Positions 56,137-64,000 are shown, counted from the stretch's first letter. The stretch is 64,000 nt of DNA from SLRI01 sp964402505 (GCA_964402505.1 CAYOCP010000015.1:41428-105427), one strand, 5' to 3'. Made by a program: numbers and translations. Notes: generated by a model not told the origin, from the sequence alone.

Positions 56137-56870
56137 TTCCGGGCCGCCTCGACCAGCGCCTGCAGGAGGGGCAGATCGCCCTCGCTGATGAGGAACTCCG
56201 GATGCCACTGGACGCCGAGGCAGAAGCGGTGGGCGGGGTGCTCGATCGCCTCGATCACGCCGTCCGGGGCGGTGGCCGAGACCACGACATCGCGTCCCGT
56301 GCGGTCGACCGCCTGGTGATGGGCGCTGTTGACGGCGAGCACGTCGTGGCCGCAGATCCGGCGCAGGAGCGTGCCCGGCACGATCTCGACCACATGGCTC
56401 GCCTCGTCGCGCGGGTTGGGCTGCTCGTGCGCCAGGGCGTCTGGGACCGCCTCCGGGATGTGCTGGATCAGCGTGCCGCCGAGCACGACGTTGAGGAGCT
56501 GCTCGCCGCCGCAGATGCCGAGCACCGGCAGGTCGCGATCGAGGGCACGCTCGGTGATGGCCCATTCGAAGGCGGTGCGCGCCGCCTTGAGATCGACGGT
56601 CGGGTGTCGTTCGACCGCGCCGTAGAGGGCCGGATCGATGTCGAAGGCGCCGCCGGTGACGATCAGGCCGTCGAGCTGGTCGAGACAGGCCTCGACCAGC
56701 TCGGGGTCCACGTGCAGCAGGCCGAGCGGCAGGCCGCCGGCCGCCATGACGGCGCTGCCGTAATTGCGGCGGAGGGCGTACCACGGGAACCTCGAGTAGC
56801 CACCGGGCTCCTCGCTGTCCAGGGTGATGCCGATGCGCGGGCGGACGAGGTCGGGGGCTGCTCGGGACAT
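56133..56870 (-). CDS. Class I glutamine amidotransferase-like hydrolase (PuuD/gamma-glutamyl-GABA hydrolase type)
   Basis: A 245-residue hydrolase of the peptidase C26 family. It has the N-terminal GITLDSEEPGGYSRFPWYALRRNY, the oxyanion/start segment DGLIVTGGAFDIDP, the nucleophile Cys in GICGGEQLLNV and the His-Glu pair in GVQWHPEFL. Relatives cleave gamma-glutamyl-gamma-aminobutyrate or related gamma-glutamyl compounds. The substrate is not certain because no other putrescine-pathway genes are near. It is the first gene of the run with rluB and rsmD. Confidence 0.88.
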   Translation of the reverse strand: MSRAAPDLVRPRIGITLDSEEPGGYSRFPWYALRRNYGSAVMAAGGLPLGLLHVDPELVEACLDQLDGLIVTGGAFDIDPALYGAVERHPTVDLKAARTAFEWAITERALDRDLPVLGICGGEQLLNVVLGGTLIQHIPEAVPDALAHEQPNPRDEASHVVEIVPGTLLRRICGHDVLAVNSAHHQAVDRTGRDVVVSATAPDGVIEAIEHPAHRFCLGVQWHPEFLISEGDLPLLQALVEAARK

Positions 56871-56950
56871 GGCGCAGAGTTAGGGCCTCGAACGGGCGGC
56901 CGCAAGCGGCTCGACCTCGTCGTCGGATGCTGCACCCGGCTCGACATCCC

Positions 56951-57000
56951 GAGAGGGGCCGAGAGGGGCCGAGAGGGGCCGAGAGGCGCCGACAGGGGCC
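56951..57000. repeat. 10-bp tandem repeat, five units
   Basis: GAGAGGGGCC is repeated three times exactly (56951-56980), followed by one-base variants GAGAGGCGCC and GACAGGGGCC. It lies in the short non-coding gap between the puuD-like gene and the REP-like repeat. It may vary in copy number between strains; no function is seen. Confidence 0.8.
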
Positions 57001-57035
57001 GCGCCCTCCCCGCGTGCCCGGCGACGGTGCCGGGA

Positions 57036-57056
57036 AAAAGTGTCCTGACCCCTTTA
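57036..57056. repeat. REP-like repeat, TGTCCTGACCCCTTTA core
   Basis: The core TGTCCTGACCCCTTTA at 57041-57056, preceded by AAAAAG, lies 4 bases beyond the stop of the GntR gene. On the minus strand it reads TAAAGGGGTCAGGACA followed by CTTTTT, so the transcript of the GntR gene ends in it. It shares its core with 32225-32282 and 61909-61938. Confidence 0.75.
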
Positions 57057-57060
57057 CACC

Positions 57061-57747
57061 TCAGACCACGTCCCTGACGCGGTCCCAGGTGTTGGCGAGG
57101 TGGCGGGCGAGGACCTCGCCGAGACGGTTGCCGTCGCGGGCCTGGAGGGCACGCGCCATTTCCTCGTGCTCGGCGACCGCACCCGCCCAGCGCTCGGCGC
57201 TGCGGTTGCCGATGTAGCGGATGCGCTTGAGCCGGGACTGCAGGCCGGCCTGGACCTCCTGGAGGATGGGATTGCCGGAGAGGCGGGCGATCGTCGAATG
57301 GATCGCCTGGTTGGCCTTGTAGTAGGGCAGCCGGTCGCGGTTCCGGTAGTGCTCCATCATGGTCTCGTGCAGGGCGAGGAGGTGCCGGAGCTCCGTCTCG
57401 CTCGCCCGCTCGCAGCAGAGCCGGCCGGCGAGCTTCTCGAGCTCGCCCAGGACCTGGAGCATGGCGAAGACCTCCTCCGGCGTCAGCTTGCGGACGACGG
57501 CACCCAGGGACGGACGGATCTCGACGAGGTTCTCGGCGGCGAGCGTGCGCAGCGCCTCGCGGAAGGGGGTCCTGGAGACGCCGAGCTCGCGGATCAGCGC
57601 CGCCTCGTTGATCCGCTCGCCCGAGGCCAGCCGGCCCTCGATGATCATGTCGCGCACGCGGTTGGCGACCTGCTCGTGCAGGCTGCTGCGCGGGATCGGG
57701 GCGGTGCCGGAGGCGATCGGCGCGTCGAGGTCGGTGCCGGTGGTCAT
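57061..57747 (-). CDS. GntR/FCD-family regulator
   Basis: A 228-residue transcription factor: GntR winged helix (LASGERINEAALIRELGVSRTPFREALRTLAAENLV) and an all-helical FCD effector domain. The first metal position is Asn in NQAIH instead of the more usual Asp; the later histidines HEEMARAL and LARHL are present. It is divergent from the pdxA2-TRAP operon and probably controls it, using the palindrome at 57803-57812. The ligand is likely a sugar acid or derived acid (inference from the neighbours). Confidence 0.88.
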   Translation of the reverse strand: MTTGTDLDAPIASGTAPIPRSSLHEQVANRVRDMIIEGRLASGERINEAALIRELGVSRTPFREALRTLAAENLVEIRPSLGAVVRKLTPEEVFAMLQVLGELEKLAGRLCCERASETELRHLLALHETMMEHYRNRDRLPYYKANQAIHSTIARLSGNPILQEVQAGLQSRLKRIRYIGNRSAERWAGAVAEHEEMARALQARDGNRLGEVLARHLANTWDRVRDVV

Positions 57748-57802
57748 GGGGCCTTTCGTCCGGATCTCGAAAAATGGAGGCTTGCGTCCGTCTACTTGTA
57801 TT

Positions 57803-57812
57803 CTGTATACAG
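57803..57812. promoter_or_regulatory. Candidate GntR operator
   Basis: A perfect 10-bp palindrome, CTGTATACAG, inside an AT-rich stretch (TTGTATTCTGTATACAG) of the 89-base gap between the GntR gene and pdxA2. GntR-family sites of FadR-type regulators often have a TGTATACA-like core. Its distance of 25 bases to the pdxA2 ATG fits repression. Confidence 0.5.
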
Positions 57813-57836
57813 CATCCAGAGTGCAGGGGAAACATC

Positions 57837-58916
57837 ATGCAGGACACGCCGGTCGTCGCCTTCGCCATGGGCGATCCAGCGGGCATCAGCCCCGAGCTCG
57901 CCGCGCGGCTCCTCGCCGGCGAGGCGGGCCGGATGGCGCCGATGCTGGTCTTCGGCGACCGCCGGGTGCTGGAGATGGGTGCCCGCCATGCCGGCGTCCA
58001 TCTCGACCTTCCGACGCTCGATCCCACGTTGCCGGCGGACGCGCGGCCGACCCGCTCCTGCCTCGTCGATCTTCATCATTGCGATCCCGCCACCATCACG
58101 CTCGGAGAGGCGAGCGCCGAAGGCGGTGCCGCGGCCCTCGCCTGCTTTCGCTCCGCCCTGCTCGCCGCTCGGGCCGGCTTCGCCGATCTCGTCTTCTTCA
58201 CGCCCTTCAACAAGCACGCCATGCGGCTCGCCGAAGGCGACTATGTGGACGAGATCGGCTTCATCGACCGCACCATCGAGGCGGTGCGCAGCGGCCGCGA
58301 GTTCAACGTGCTCGACGAGGTGTGGAACGCCCGCGTCACCTCGCACATTCCGCTCGCGGAAGTGGCCGCCGCGCTGAGCGAGGAGCGGATCCTCGAGAGC
58401 CTGAAGCTGACGGTCGAGGTCATGCAGGGTGCGGGCTTCGAGCGGCCGCGGCTCGGCGTCGCCGCGCTCAACCCGCATGCCGGCGACGGCGGCAATTTCG
58501 GCACCGAGGACGAGGCGATCATCCGCCCGGCGGTCGAGCGGGCCAGGGCGCTGCGGCTCGCCGTCACCGGGCCCGTGCCGTCCGACACGGTCTTCGTGCG
58601 CGCGCTTCGGGGCGAGTTCGACGCGGTCGTGACCATGTATCACGACCAGGGCCAGATCGCGATCAAGCTCATCGGCTTCGAGCGCGGGGTGACCCTGATC
58701 GCCGGCTATCCCTTTCCCATCGTCACCCCGGCGCACGGCACCGCCTACGACATCGCGGGGCGAGGCATCGCCAATCCGGGTGCCGCCGAGAAGGCGCTCG
58801 AGCTCGGGATTTCCCTGGCGGCGCGCCACCGGCGCGGGGCCGGAGCGCCGGCCACGGGACTCGCCGACATCGTGGACCGGGCGCTGGCGGGGCGGGCCGC
58901 CGGTCACCCGGCCTGA
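57837..58916 (+). CDS. PdxA2-like 4-phospho-sugar-acid dehydrogenase
   Basis: PdxA-family NAD-dependent dehydrogenase of 359 residues. The start AFAMGDPAGISPE, the metal histidines (TSHIP, MYHDQGQIAIK, TPAHGTAYDIAG) and NPHAGDGGNFG are conserved. True PdxA acts in vitamin B6 synthesis, but PdxA2 paralogues oxidise 4-phospho-D-threonate or 4-phospho-D-erythronate in sugar-acid breakdown. Position between a GntR regulator and a TRAP transporter strongly favours the PdxA2 role. The partner kinase (DUF1537, DtnK/OtnK) is not in the window. An AGGGGA box precedes the ATG at 57837. Confidence 0.87.
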   Translation: MQDTPVVAFAMGDPAGISPELAARLLAGEAGRMAPMLVFGDRRVLEMGARHAGVHLDLPTLDPTLPADARPTRSCLVDLHHCDPATITLGEASAEGGAAALACFRSALLAARAGFADLVFFTPFNKHAMRLAEGDYVDEIGFIDRTIEAVRSGREFNVLDEVWNARVTSHIPLAEVAAALSEERILESLKLTVEVMQGAGFERPRLGVAALNPHAGDGGNFGTEDEAIIRPAVERARALRLAVTGPVPSDTVFVRALRGEFDAVVTMYHDQGQIAIKLIGFERGVTLIAGYPFPIVTPAHGTAYDIAGRGIANPGAAEKALELGISLAARHRRGAGAPATGLADIVDRALAGRAAGHPA

Positions 58917-58986
58917 GAGCCTTTCCCCGAGAGTGGACGCAACCAGCCGGCAGCACGATGCGCTGCCCATCGAGGAGGATAACCGG

Positions 58987-59961
58987 ATGACGAACTGGAA
59001 GGTCATGGTCGCGGCGACGGCGTTCTTCGCCACGTCCCTGGCGGCGCACGCGCAGGAAGAGATCATCTTCGGCATCAGCGCGGCGACCGGCTCGCTGCAG
59101 GAGCAGACGGCGAGCGAGTTCGCCCGCCGCGCCAACGAGAAGCTCGGCGACAAGGCGGTGGTCAAGGTGTTCGACTCCTCGCAGCTCGGCAAGGACAAGG
59201 ACATGCTGCAGAAGATCAAGCTCGGCACCATGCACCTGACCCTGCCCTCCTCGACCATGCCGGAGATAGCACCGGAATACGCGCTGTTCGACCTGCCCTT
59301 CTTGATCAAGGACCGCGAGCAGCTCGCCCGGATCGACGAGACGCTGTTCAAGGACGTGCTGGTGCCGGCGGCGGAGGCGCAGGGCTACCGGCCGCTCGCC
59401 ATCTGGGAGAACGGTTTTCGCCAGATCACCAACAATGTCCGGCCCATCGACGTGCCGGCCGACCTCGAGGGCCTGAAGATCCGCACGCCCAACTCGTCCT
59501 GGCGGGTGGCGATGTTCGAGGCCTACGGCGCCAACCCGACGCCCATGTCCTTCTCGGAGGTGTTCGTGGCGCTGCAGACCGGGGTGATCGACGGGCAGGA
59601 GAACCCCTTGACCAACATCGCCGCCGGCAAGCTCAACGAGGTGCAGAAGTATCTGTCATTGACCAACCACGTCTATTCGCCGGCCTACCCCACGGTCGGC
59701 ATCGCCACCTTCGAGAAGCTCGATCCGGAGATCCAGATGGTGCTCGCCGAGACGGCCCGGGAGATGGCCTTCTGGGCGCGCGAGCGGGGTGCGGCCGAGG
59801 ATGACGGTCTCCTGCAGAAGCTGAAGGACGGCGGGATGCAGGTCAACGAGGCGAACCGCCAGGCCTTCGTCGACGCCTCGAAGCCGCTCTACGAGAAGTT
59901 CAGCAACGAGGTCGAGAACGGCCAGGCGCTGATCGACCAGGCGATGTCGCTCGCCGACTGA
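58987..59961 (+). CDS. TRAP transporter substrate-binding protein (DctP)
   Basis: Periplasmic binding protein of 324 residues with a signal peptide (VMVAATAFFATSLAAHA, cleavage before QEEI). Motifs: FDSSQLGKDKDMLQKIKLGTM, NGFRQITNN (binding-arginine region), LEGLKIRTPNSSWRVAMFEA, VFVALQTGVIDGQENPLTN and LTNHVYSP. GAGGAGG lies before the ATG. It resembles binding proteins for organic or sugar acids; with the PdxA2-like enzyme upstream, threonate, erythronate or a related acid is a reasonable ligand (inference). Confidence 0.9.
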   Translation: MTNWKVMVAATAFFATSLAAHAQEEIIFGISAATGSLQEQTASEFARRANEKLGDKAVVKVFDSSQLGKDKDMLQKIKLGTMHLTLPSSTMPEIAPEYALFDLPFLIKDREQLARIDETLFKDVLVPAAEAQGYRPLAIWENGFRQITNNVRPIDVPADLEGLKIRTPNSSWRVAMFEAYGANPTPMSFSEVFVALQTGVIDGQENPLTNIAAGKLNEVQKYLSLTNHVYSPAYPTVGIATFEKLDPEIQMVLAETAREMAFWARERGAAEDDGLLQKLKDGGMQVNEANRQAFVDASKPLYEKFSNEVENGQALIDQAMSLAD

Positions 59962-60040
59962 TCGGTCTTCCCTCGCAGGGGCCGGGTGCTTCCGGCCCCT
60001 TCGCCCTCGTCCGGGCGGGCTCGACATGGGAGGAACAGGA

Positions 60041-60604
60041 ATGGCCGTCATGGCCCGTTGGCTGGACCTGGCGCTGCAGGCGGTGACCCTGGCCATCCTG
60101 GTCCTGTTGGCCCTCGTGGTGCTGCTCGGGGTCGCCTTTCGCTACTCCGGCAACTCGCTCATCTGGTACGACGAGGTGGCCTCGGTGCTGCTCGCCTGGA
60201 TCACCTTCACCGGCGCCGGGCTGGCGACCCTGAAGGACGCGCATCTCGGCTTCAACGGCCTGCTCTTCGGCCTGCCGCGCACCGGCCGCATCGTGCTCTT
60301 CTGCCTCGTCGAGGCGCTCTTCCTCGCCACCTTCGCCATCATCGGCTGGGCCGGGTGGGCGATCCTCGAGATCTTCGGCAGCGAGACCCTGGTCTCGGTC
60401 CGCTGGGTGAGCCGGGCCTTCGTCCAGGGCATCCTGCCGGTGAGCGCCGCCATCATCGTCCTCGCGCGGCTCTGCACCCTTCTCGAGCGCTACCGCGCCG
60501 TGCTCGCCGGCGTCGATCCCGAGACGCGCGAGATCGAGCAGGAAATCGCCCGGGCGGGGCTCGGAACGCAGGACCAGGGGCCGGACGGGGGCCGGGGGCG
60601 ATGA
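60041..60604 (+). CDS. TRAP transporter small membrane subunit (DctQ)
   Basis: A 187-residue four-helix membrane protein: LVVLLGVAFRYSGNSLIWYDEVASVLLAWITFTGAGLA is the family core. The ATG at 60041 is chosen because GGGAGGAACAGGA lies directly upstream; an earlier ATG at 60026 contains that box. The start of the DctM gene overlaps its stop by four bases. Confidence 0.88.
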   Translation: MAVMARWLDLALQAVTLAILVLLALVVLLGVAFRYSGNSLIWYDEVASVLLAWITFTGAGLATLKDAHLGFNGLLFGLPRTGRIVLFCLVEALFLATFAIIGWAGWAILEIFGSETLVSVRWVSRAFVQGILPVSAAIIVLARLCTLLERYRAVLAGVDPETREIEQEIARAGLGTQDQGPDGGRGR

Positions 60605-61890
60605 CCGCCACGCTCATCCTTCTTTCGATGTTCGTCATGATCGCCATCGGTCTGCCGATCGCGGTCGCCATCCTCGCCTGCGCCCTGGTCGGTGTCTGGA
60701 TCCACAACGGGCATCTGGGATTCCTGAACGCGGCGCTCTCGATCTATGACGGGGCCACGAGCTTTCCCTTGATCGCCATCCCGCTCTTCATCCTGGCGGG
60801 TGCCCTGATGAACACGGGCGGCATATCGCAGCGGCTGATCGCCTTCGTTTCGGCTCTGATCGGTTTCCTGCGCGGCGGCCTCGCCATGGTCAATGTCGGG
60901 GTCTCGCTCTTCTTCGCCGAGATTTCCGGCTCGGCCGTGGCCGACGTGGCGGCGATCGGCTCGGTGCTGATCCCGGCGATGAAGAAGAAGGGCTATCATC
61001 CGCGGCTCGCTGCCGCGATCACCTCCTCCTCGGCCTCGCTCGCGATCATCATCCCGCCCTCGATCCCGATGATCCTCTACGGTGCCCTCTCCGACACCTC
61101 GATCGTGCGCCTCTTCGTCGCCGGCATCGTGCCGGGGATTCTGGGCGGGCTCTTGATGATGGCGCTCTGCTACTGGTTCGCCGTCCGCTACGACCTGCCG
61201 CGCGAGGAGGCGTTCAGCCTGTGCCGCCTCTGGATCGCGACGCGGGACGCCCTTTGGGCGCTGATCCTGCCGGTCATCATCCTGGGCGGCATCTTCGGCG
61301 GCCTCGTCACCGCGACGGAGGGGGCCGGCCTCGCCGTGGTCGCGGCGCTTCTGATCGGCGGCTTCGTCTATCGCGAGATCGATCTCCAGAAGCTCTACCA
61401 CGCCCTGATCGAGGGGGTGATCCAGACGGCGGTCGTCATGCTGCTGGTGGCCTGCTCGGCCGTGCTCGGCCTCTATCTCACCGAGACCGAGCTGCCGCAG
61501 CGGCTCGCCGCCGGCATCACCACGATCACCGAGAACAAGCTGCTCGTCCTGATCATCATCAACGTCTTCCTCTTCTTCGTCGGCATGGTGCTGCACGGGG
61601 CGGCGGCGATCATCCTGACCGTGCCGATCTTCATGCCGCTGGTGCACCAGATCGGCATCGACCCGATCCAGTTCGGCATCCTGCTCACCCTCAACATCGC
61701 CCTCGGCCAGCAGACCCCGCCGGTCGCGAGCGTTCTCGTCACCGCCTGCTCCATCGCCCGGACCGACATCTGGCGGACGACCCGGACCAACCTCCCCTTC
61801 ATCGCCGTCCTGATGCTGGTCCTGCTGCTCGTGACCTACGTCCCGGCGGTGTCGCTGTCGCTGGTGGACGTTTTCTATGGGCCGGGTTGA
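60601..61890 (+). CDS. TRAP transporter large permease (DctM)
   Basis: A 429-residue permease with about 12 spanning segments. Landmarks are FPLIAIPLFILAGALMNTGG, FFAEISGSAVADVAAIGS, SSASLAIIIPPSIPMILYG and LTLNIALGQQTPPVASVLV. It completes the third P-Q-M TRAP set of the window and is followed by a REP-like hairpin. Confidence 0.92.
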   Translation: MTATLILLSMFVMIAIGLPIAVAILACALVGVWIHNGHLGFLNAALSIYDGATSFPLIAIPLFILAGALMNTGGISQRLIAFVSALIGFLRGGLAMVNVGVSLFFAEISGSAVADVAAIGSVLIPAMKKKGYHPRLAAAITSSSASLAIIIPPSIPMILYGALSDTSIVRLFVAGIVPGILGGLLMMALCYWFAVRYDLPREEAFSLCRLWIATRDALWALILPVIILGGIFGGLVTATEGAGLAVVAALLIGGFVYREIDLQKLYHALIEGVIQTAVVMLLVACSAVLGLYLTETELPQRLAAGITTITENKLLVLIIINVFLFFVGMVLHGAAAIILTVPIFMPLVHQIGIDPIQFGILLTLNIALGQQTPPVASVLVTACSIARTDIWRTTRTNLPFIAVLMLVLLLVTYVPAVSLSLVDVFYGPG

Positions 61891-61908
61891 GGGGCGGATG
61901 CACGGACC

Positions 61909-61938
61909 GGGGTCACGAAATTTGTCCTGACCCCTTTA
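61909..61938. repeat. REP-like hairpin after the third TRAP operon
   Basis: GGGGTCA (61909-61915) and TGACCCC (61928-61934) form perfect 7-bp arms around 12 bases, beginning 18 bases after the DctM stop. The right part, TGTCCTGACCCCTTTA (61923-61938), is identical over 16 bases to the core at 57041-57056. The location behind an operon suggests a terminator-like or mRNA-protecting use. Confidence 0.8.
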
Positions 61939-62059
61939 GGGTGGCGCTGAACGGGGTCATTGACATGGCGGGCGATCCGCGTGAACGATCGGACAGGGCA
62001 CGGCTCGATGGAGCGTCCCTGGCGCCAGGCGGGCCGGCCGCCGACTCCGGGAGGAAAAG

Positions 62060-63322
62060 ATGAACAGCAAGCGATTTGCCGCGGGTCTTCTGCTCGGCAC
62101 CATGCTGGCGACACCGGTCGCGGCCCAGGACAACCTGGAGAAGCTCTCCAACATGCAGCGCACCGATGCGAGCTTCACCCATGTCGAGCAGGAGGGAGCC
62201 AGGGCCGATGCGCTGCGCGACATCATCCAGCACATCAACGTGCCCGAGGGCTTCACGGTCAGCCTCTACGCCGTCGTGCCCGATGCGCGATCCATGGCCG
62301 TGGCGCCGCAGGGCACCGTGACCTTCGTCGGCACCCGCAAGGACAAGGTCTGGTCGGTCGTCGACCGCGACCGCGACCGGATCGCCGATCAGGTCATGGA
62401 TTTCGCACCGTCGATCACCTTCGACATTCCGAACGGCCCCTGCTTCTCGCGCGACGGCTTCCTCTACATCGCCGAGCGCAACCGGGTCCTGACCTTCCCC
62501 GCCGCCGAGTTCTTCTTCGAGGGGCCCGATCCGGCCGTCGGTGTCGTCGTCGCCAAGGGCGAGCTCATTCCGCCCGAGGAGGAGAGCTTCAACCACACCG
62601 CGCGCGTCTGCCGCGTCGGCCCGGACGGCAAGCTCTACATCTCCCTCGGCCAGCCGTACAACGTGCCGCCCGTGGACAAGCACGAGATGTATGACGAGCT
62701 CGGCATCGGCGGCATCATCCGCATGAATACCGACGGCTCGGACCGGGAGGTCTTCACCCGCGGCCTGCGCAACTCGGTCGGCCACGACTTCAATCCGGCG
62801 AACGGCGATCTCTGGTTCACCGACAACCAGGTCGACGGCATGGGCGACGACATTCCGCCCGGTGAGCTCAACCGTCAGACGGCGGCAGGGCAGCATTTCG
62901 GCTTTCCCTGGCTCAACGGCAGCGTCGAGATACCCGAGTACAAGGACGTGCCGCGACCCGAGGGCGTGGCATTCATCCCCCCGGCGGTCGAGATGCAGGC
63001 GCACGCGGCCGATCTCGGCATGAGCTTCTATCGGGGCAAGTCGTTCCCCGAGAAGTATCGAGGCGGCATCTTCTCGGCCCAGCACGGCTCGTGGAACCGC
63101 ACCGTGCCGGTGGGTGCCAGGGTCATGTTCACGGCGGTCGACGAGGAGGGCAACGCGGCCGGCACGGAGGTCTTCGCCGATGGCTGGCTGAACGAGGAGA
63201 CGGGCGAGTATCGCGGCCGGCCGATGGACGTGGCGTTCCTGCCCGACGGCTCGATGCTCGTCTCCGACGACTTCGCCGGCGCCGTCTGGCGCATCGCCTA
63301 TGAGCCAGCGCCGGCGCAATGA
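62060..63322 (+). CDS. PQQ-type sugar dehydrogenase (sorbosone dehydrogenase-like)
   Basis: A 420-residue periplasmic protein with a signal peptide (FAAGLLLGTMLATPVAA). The six-bladed propeller of the soluble aldose/L-sorbosone dehydrogenase family is indicated by LYAVVPDARSMAVAP, GPDGKLYISLGQPYN, TRGLRNSVGHDFNPANGDLWFTDN, HFGFPW and SAQHGSWNR, with a C-terminal DVAFLPDGSMLVSDD blade. A GGGAGG box precedes the ATG. Its stop overlaps the cytochrome gene by four bases, so electrons from the oxidised sugar probably go to that cytochrome. The cofactor and substrate are inferred from the family. Confidence 0.87.
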   Translation: MNSKRFAAGLLLGTMLATPVAAQDNLEKLSNMQRTDASFTHVEQEGARADALRDIIQHINVPEGFTVSLYAVVPDARSMAVAPQGTVTFVGTRKDKVWSVVDRDRDRIADQVMDFAPSITFDIPNGPCFSRDGFLYIAERNRVLTFPAAEFFFEGPDPAVGVVVAKGELIPPEEESFNHTARVCRVGPDGKLYISLGQPYNVPPVDKHEMYDELGIGGIIRMNTDGSDREVFTRGLRNSVGHDFNPANGDLWFTDNQVDGMGDDIPPGELNRQTAAGQHFGFPWLNGSVEIPEYKDVPRPEGVAFIPPAVEMQAHAADLGMSFYRGKSFPEKYRGGIFSAQHGSWNRTVPVGARVMFTAVDEEGNAAGTEVFADGWLNEETGEYRGRPMDVAFLPDGSMLVSDDFAGAVWRIAYEPAPAQ

Positions 63323-63939
63323 GGCGCCGGACGCTGCTGCTGGGCATCCTCGCCCTCGGCGGCCTCGCCTTCGGCCCCAGCGTCCCGGGCGGGGTCGTCC
63401 TCGCCGGGGACGTCCCGGGGACGGCGGCGGTGGGCGACGCCGAGGCCGGCCGCCGGCTGGCCGGCCAGTGCCGCACCTGTCACGGCCTCAACGGCTACGC
63501 CCAGATCCCGATCGCCCCGCATATCGGCGGCGAGCCCGCACCCTACATTCGCGCCCAGCTCGAAGCCTTTCGGAACGGCCGGCGGGAGAACGAGATGATG
63601 TCGATCGTCGCGCGCAGCCTGACGGACCAGCAGATCGCCGACCTCGCGGCCTGGTATGCCGGTCGCCGCGTGACGGTGGCGCTCGAGGCGGATCCGGCGG
63701 AGGCGCCGGCGGCCTGTGTCGGCTGCCACGGCGCCGACGGCCTGCATCTGCGGCCGGACGCGCCGAACCTCGCGGGCGAGACGAACATCTACATCGACAC
63801 CCAGCTCAAGGCGTTCCGCAGCGGCAAGCGGGTGAGCGAGGTCATGACGCCCATTGCCGCCGACCTGACCGATGCGGAGATCCGCGCCGCCGCCGACTGG
63901 TACGCGGCGGTCGAGATCACGATCGAGCCGGAAGAATAA
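63319..63939 (+). CDS. Diheme cytochrome c (c4-like)
   Basis: A 206-residue periplasmic electron carrier with a signal peptide (RRRTLLLGILALGGLAFG). Two heme sites are seen: CRTCH at 51-55 and CVGCH at 133-137, each followed about 40 residues later by a methionine (NEMMSIV and EVMTPIA) as likely sixth ligand, in two similar halves of about 85 residues. It starts inside the stop of the sugar dehydrogenase gene and probably accepts its electrons and passes them to a terminal oxidase. Confidence 0.93.
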   Translation: MRRRTLLLGILALGGLAFGPSVPGGVVLAGDVPGTAAVGDAEAGRRLAGQCRTCHGLNGYAQIPIAPHIGGEPAPYIRAQLEAFRNGRRENEMMSIVARSLTDQQIADLAAWYAGRRVTVALEADPAEAPAACVGCHGADGLHLRPDAPNLAGETNIYIDTQLKAFRSGKRVSEVMTPIAADLTDAEIRAAADWYAAVEITIEPEE

Positions 63940-64000
63940 AAGGCATCAGGACTCATACGCGCTAAGATAAGGCTTGCGCTGTGACGATTGGCCCTGCTGT
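63940..64000. other. Window end, non-coding, with weak REP-like similarity
   Basis: The 61 bases after the cytochrome gene contain AAGGCATCAGGACTC, which shares TCAGGACTC with the palindrome arm at 32225-32250. No gene begins here. It could be the edge of a further repeat or mobile element that continues beyond the window. Confidence 0.3.

Overview
The window is a strongly GC-rich stretch of an alphaproteobacterial chromosome. The evidence for this is the tightly overlapped pyrF-trpF-trpB-trpA-accD-folC run, a RegB/RegA (ActS/ActR) redox two-component system, DUF1127 and DUF883 small proteins, and several TRAP transporters. I cannot name a genus. Genes are densely packed, many with 1-4 base stop/start overlaps. 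I saw no tRNA, rRNA, CRISPR array, phage or complete insertion sequence.

Layout. 1-2438: 3' part of aroE, then a membrane-anchored glycerophosphodiester phosphodiesterase. 2442-6017 (minus): a catabolic operon of a short-chain dehydrogenase, a 3-hydroxyacyl-CoA-type dehydrogenase, a beta-keto-acid cleavage enzyme (BKACE) and an EamA exporter. 6049-9078: zinc uptake locus zur-znuC-znuB divergent from znuA, with a candidate Zur operator between them. 9075-15113 (minus): treZ-malQ-treY for making trehalose from maltodextrin. 15378-17998: small envelope and stress-type genes. 18073-24212 (plus): a TPR/TolB-like membrane protein, an outer-membrane barrel, a secreted arylsulfatase and a DUF4410 lipoprotein. 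24250-31676: a complete sialic acid locus (nanM, nanA; nanR, siaPQM, nanE, nanK) around a large operator-like inverted repeat. 31677-32384: a repeat-rich non-coding block. 32385-35322: a second TRAP transporter. 35444-37827: a truncated ada, a long DUF1127 protein and a CBS-domain protein. 37832-43688 (minus): pyrF-trpFBA-accD-folC. 43818-49118 (minus): regB, two regA paralogues, a metallo-beta-lactamase-fold protein and a GH15 enzyme. 49661-52986 (minus): PrsK/PrsR, the regulators of PEP-CTERM/exosortase systems, next to an O-antigen-ligase-like polymerase. 54689-56870 (minus): puuD-like hydrolase, rluB, rsmD. 57061-61890: GntR regulator, PdxA2-like dehydrogenase and a third TRAP transporter. 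62060-63939: PQQ-type sugar dehydrogenase and diheme cytochrome c.

The genes suggest a heterotroph that scavenges sialic acids, sulfated compounds and sugar acids, imports them mainly with TRAP transporters, and stores or balances carbon as glycogen and trehalose. The most unusual items are: a five-unit array of palindromes with about 32 bp period ending in a perfect 26-bp-stem palindrome; a repeat family with core TGTCCTGACCCCTTTA behind several transcription units; a near-identical 131-bp HTH segment shared by two otherwise diverged RegA paralogues; a RegB whose phospho-acceptor His is followed by Leu; and an Ada protein that lost its C-terminal methyltransferase active site.
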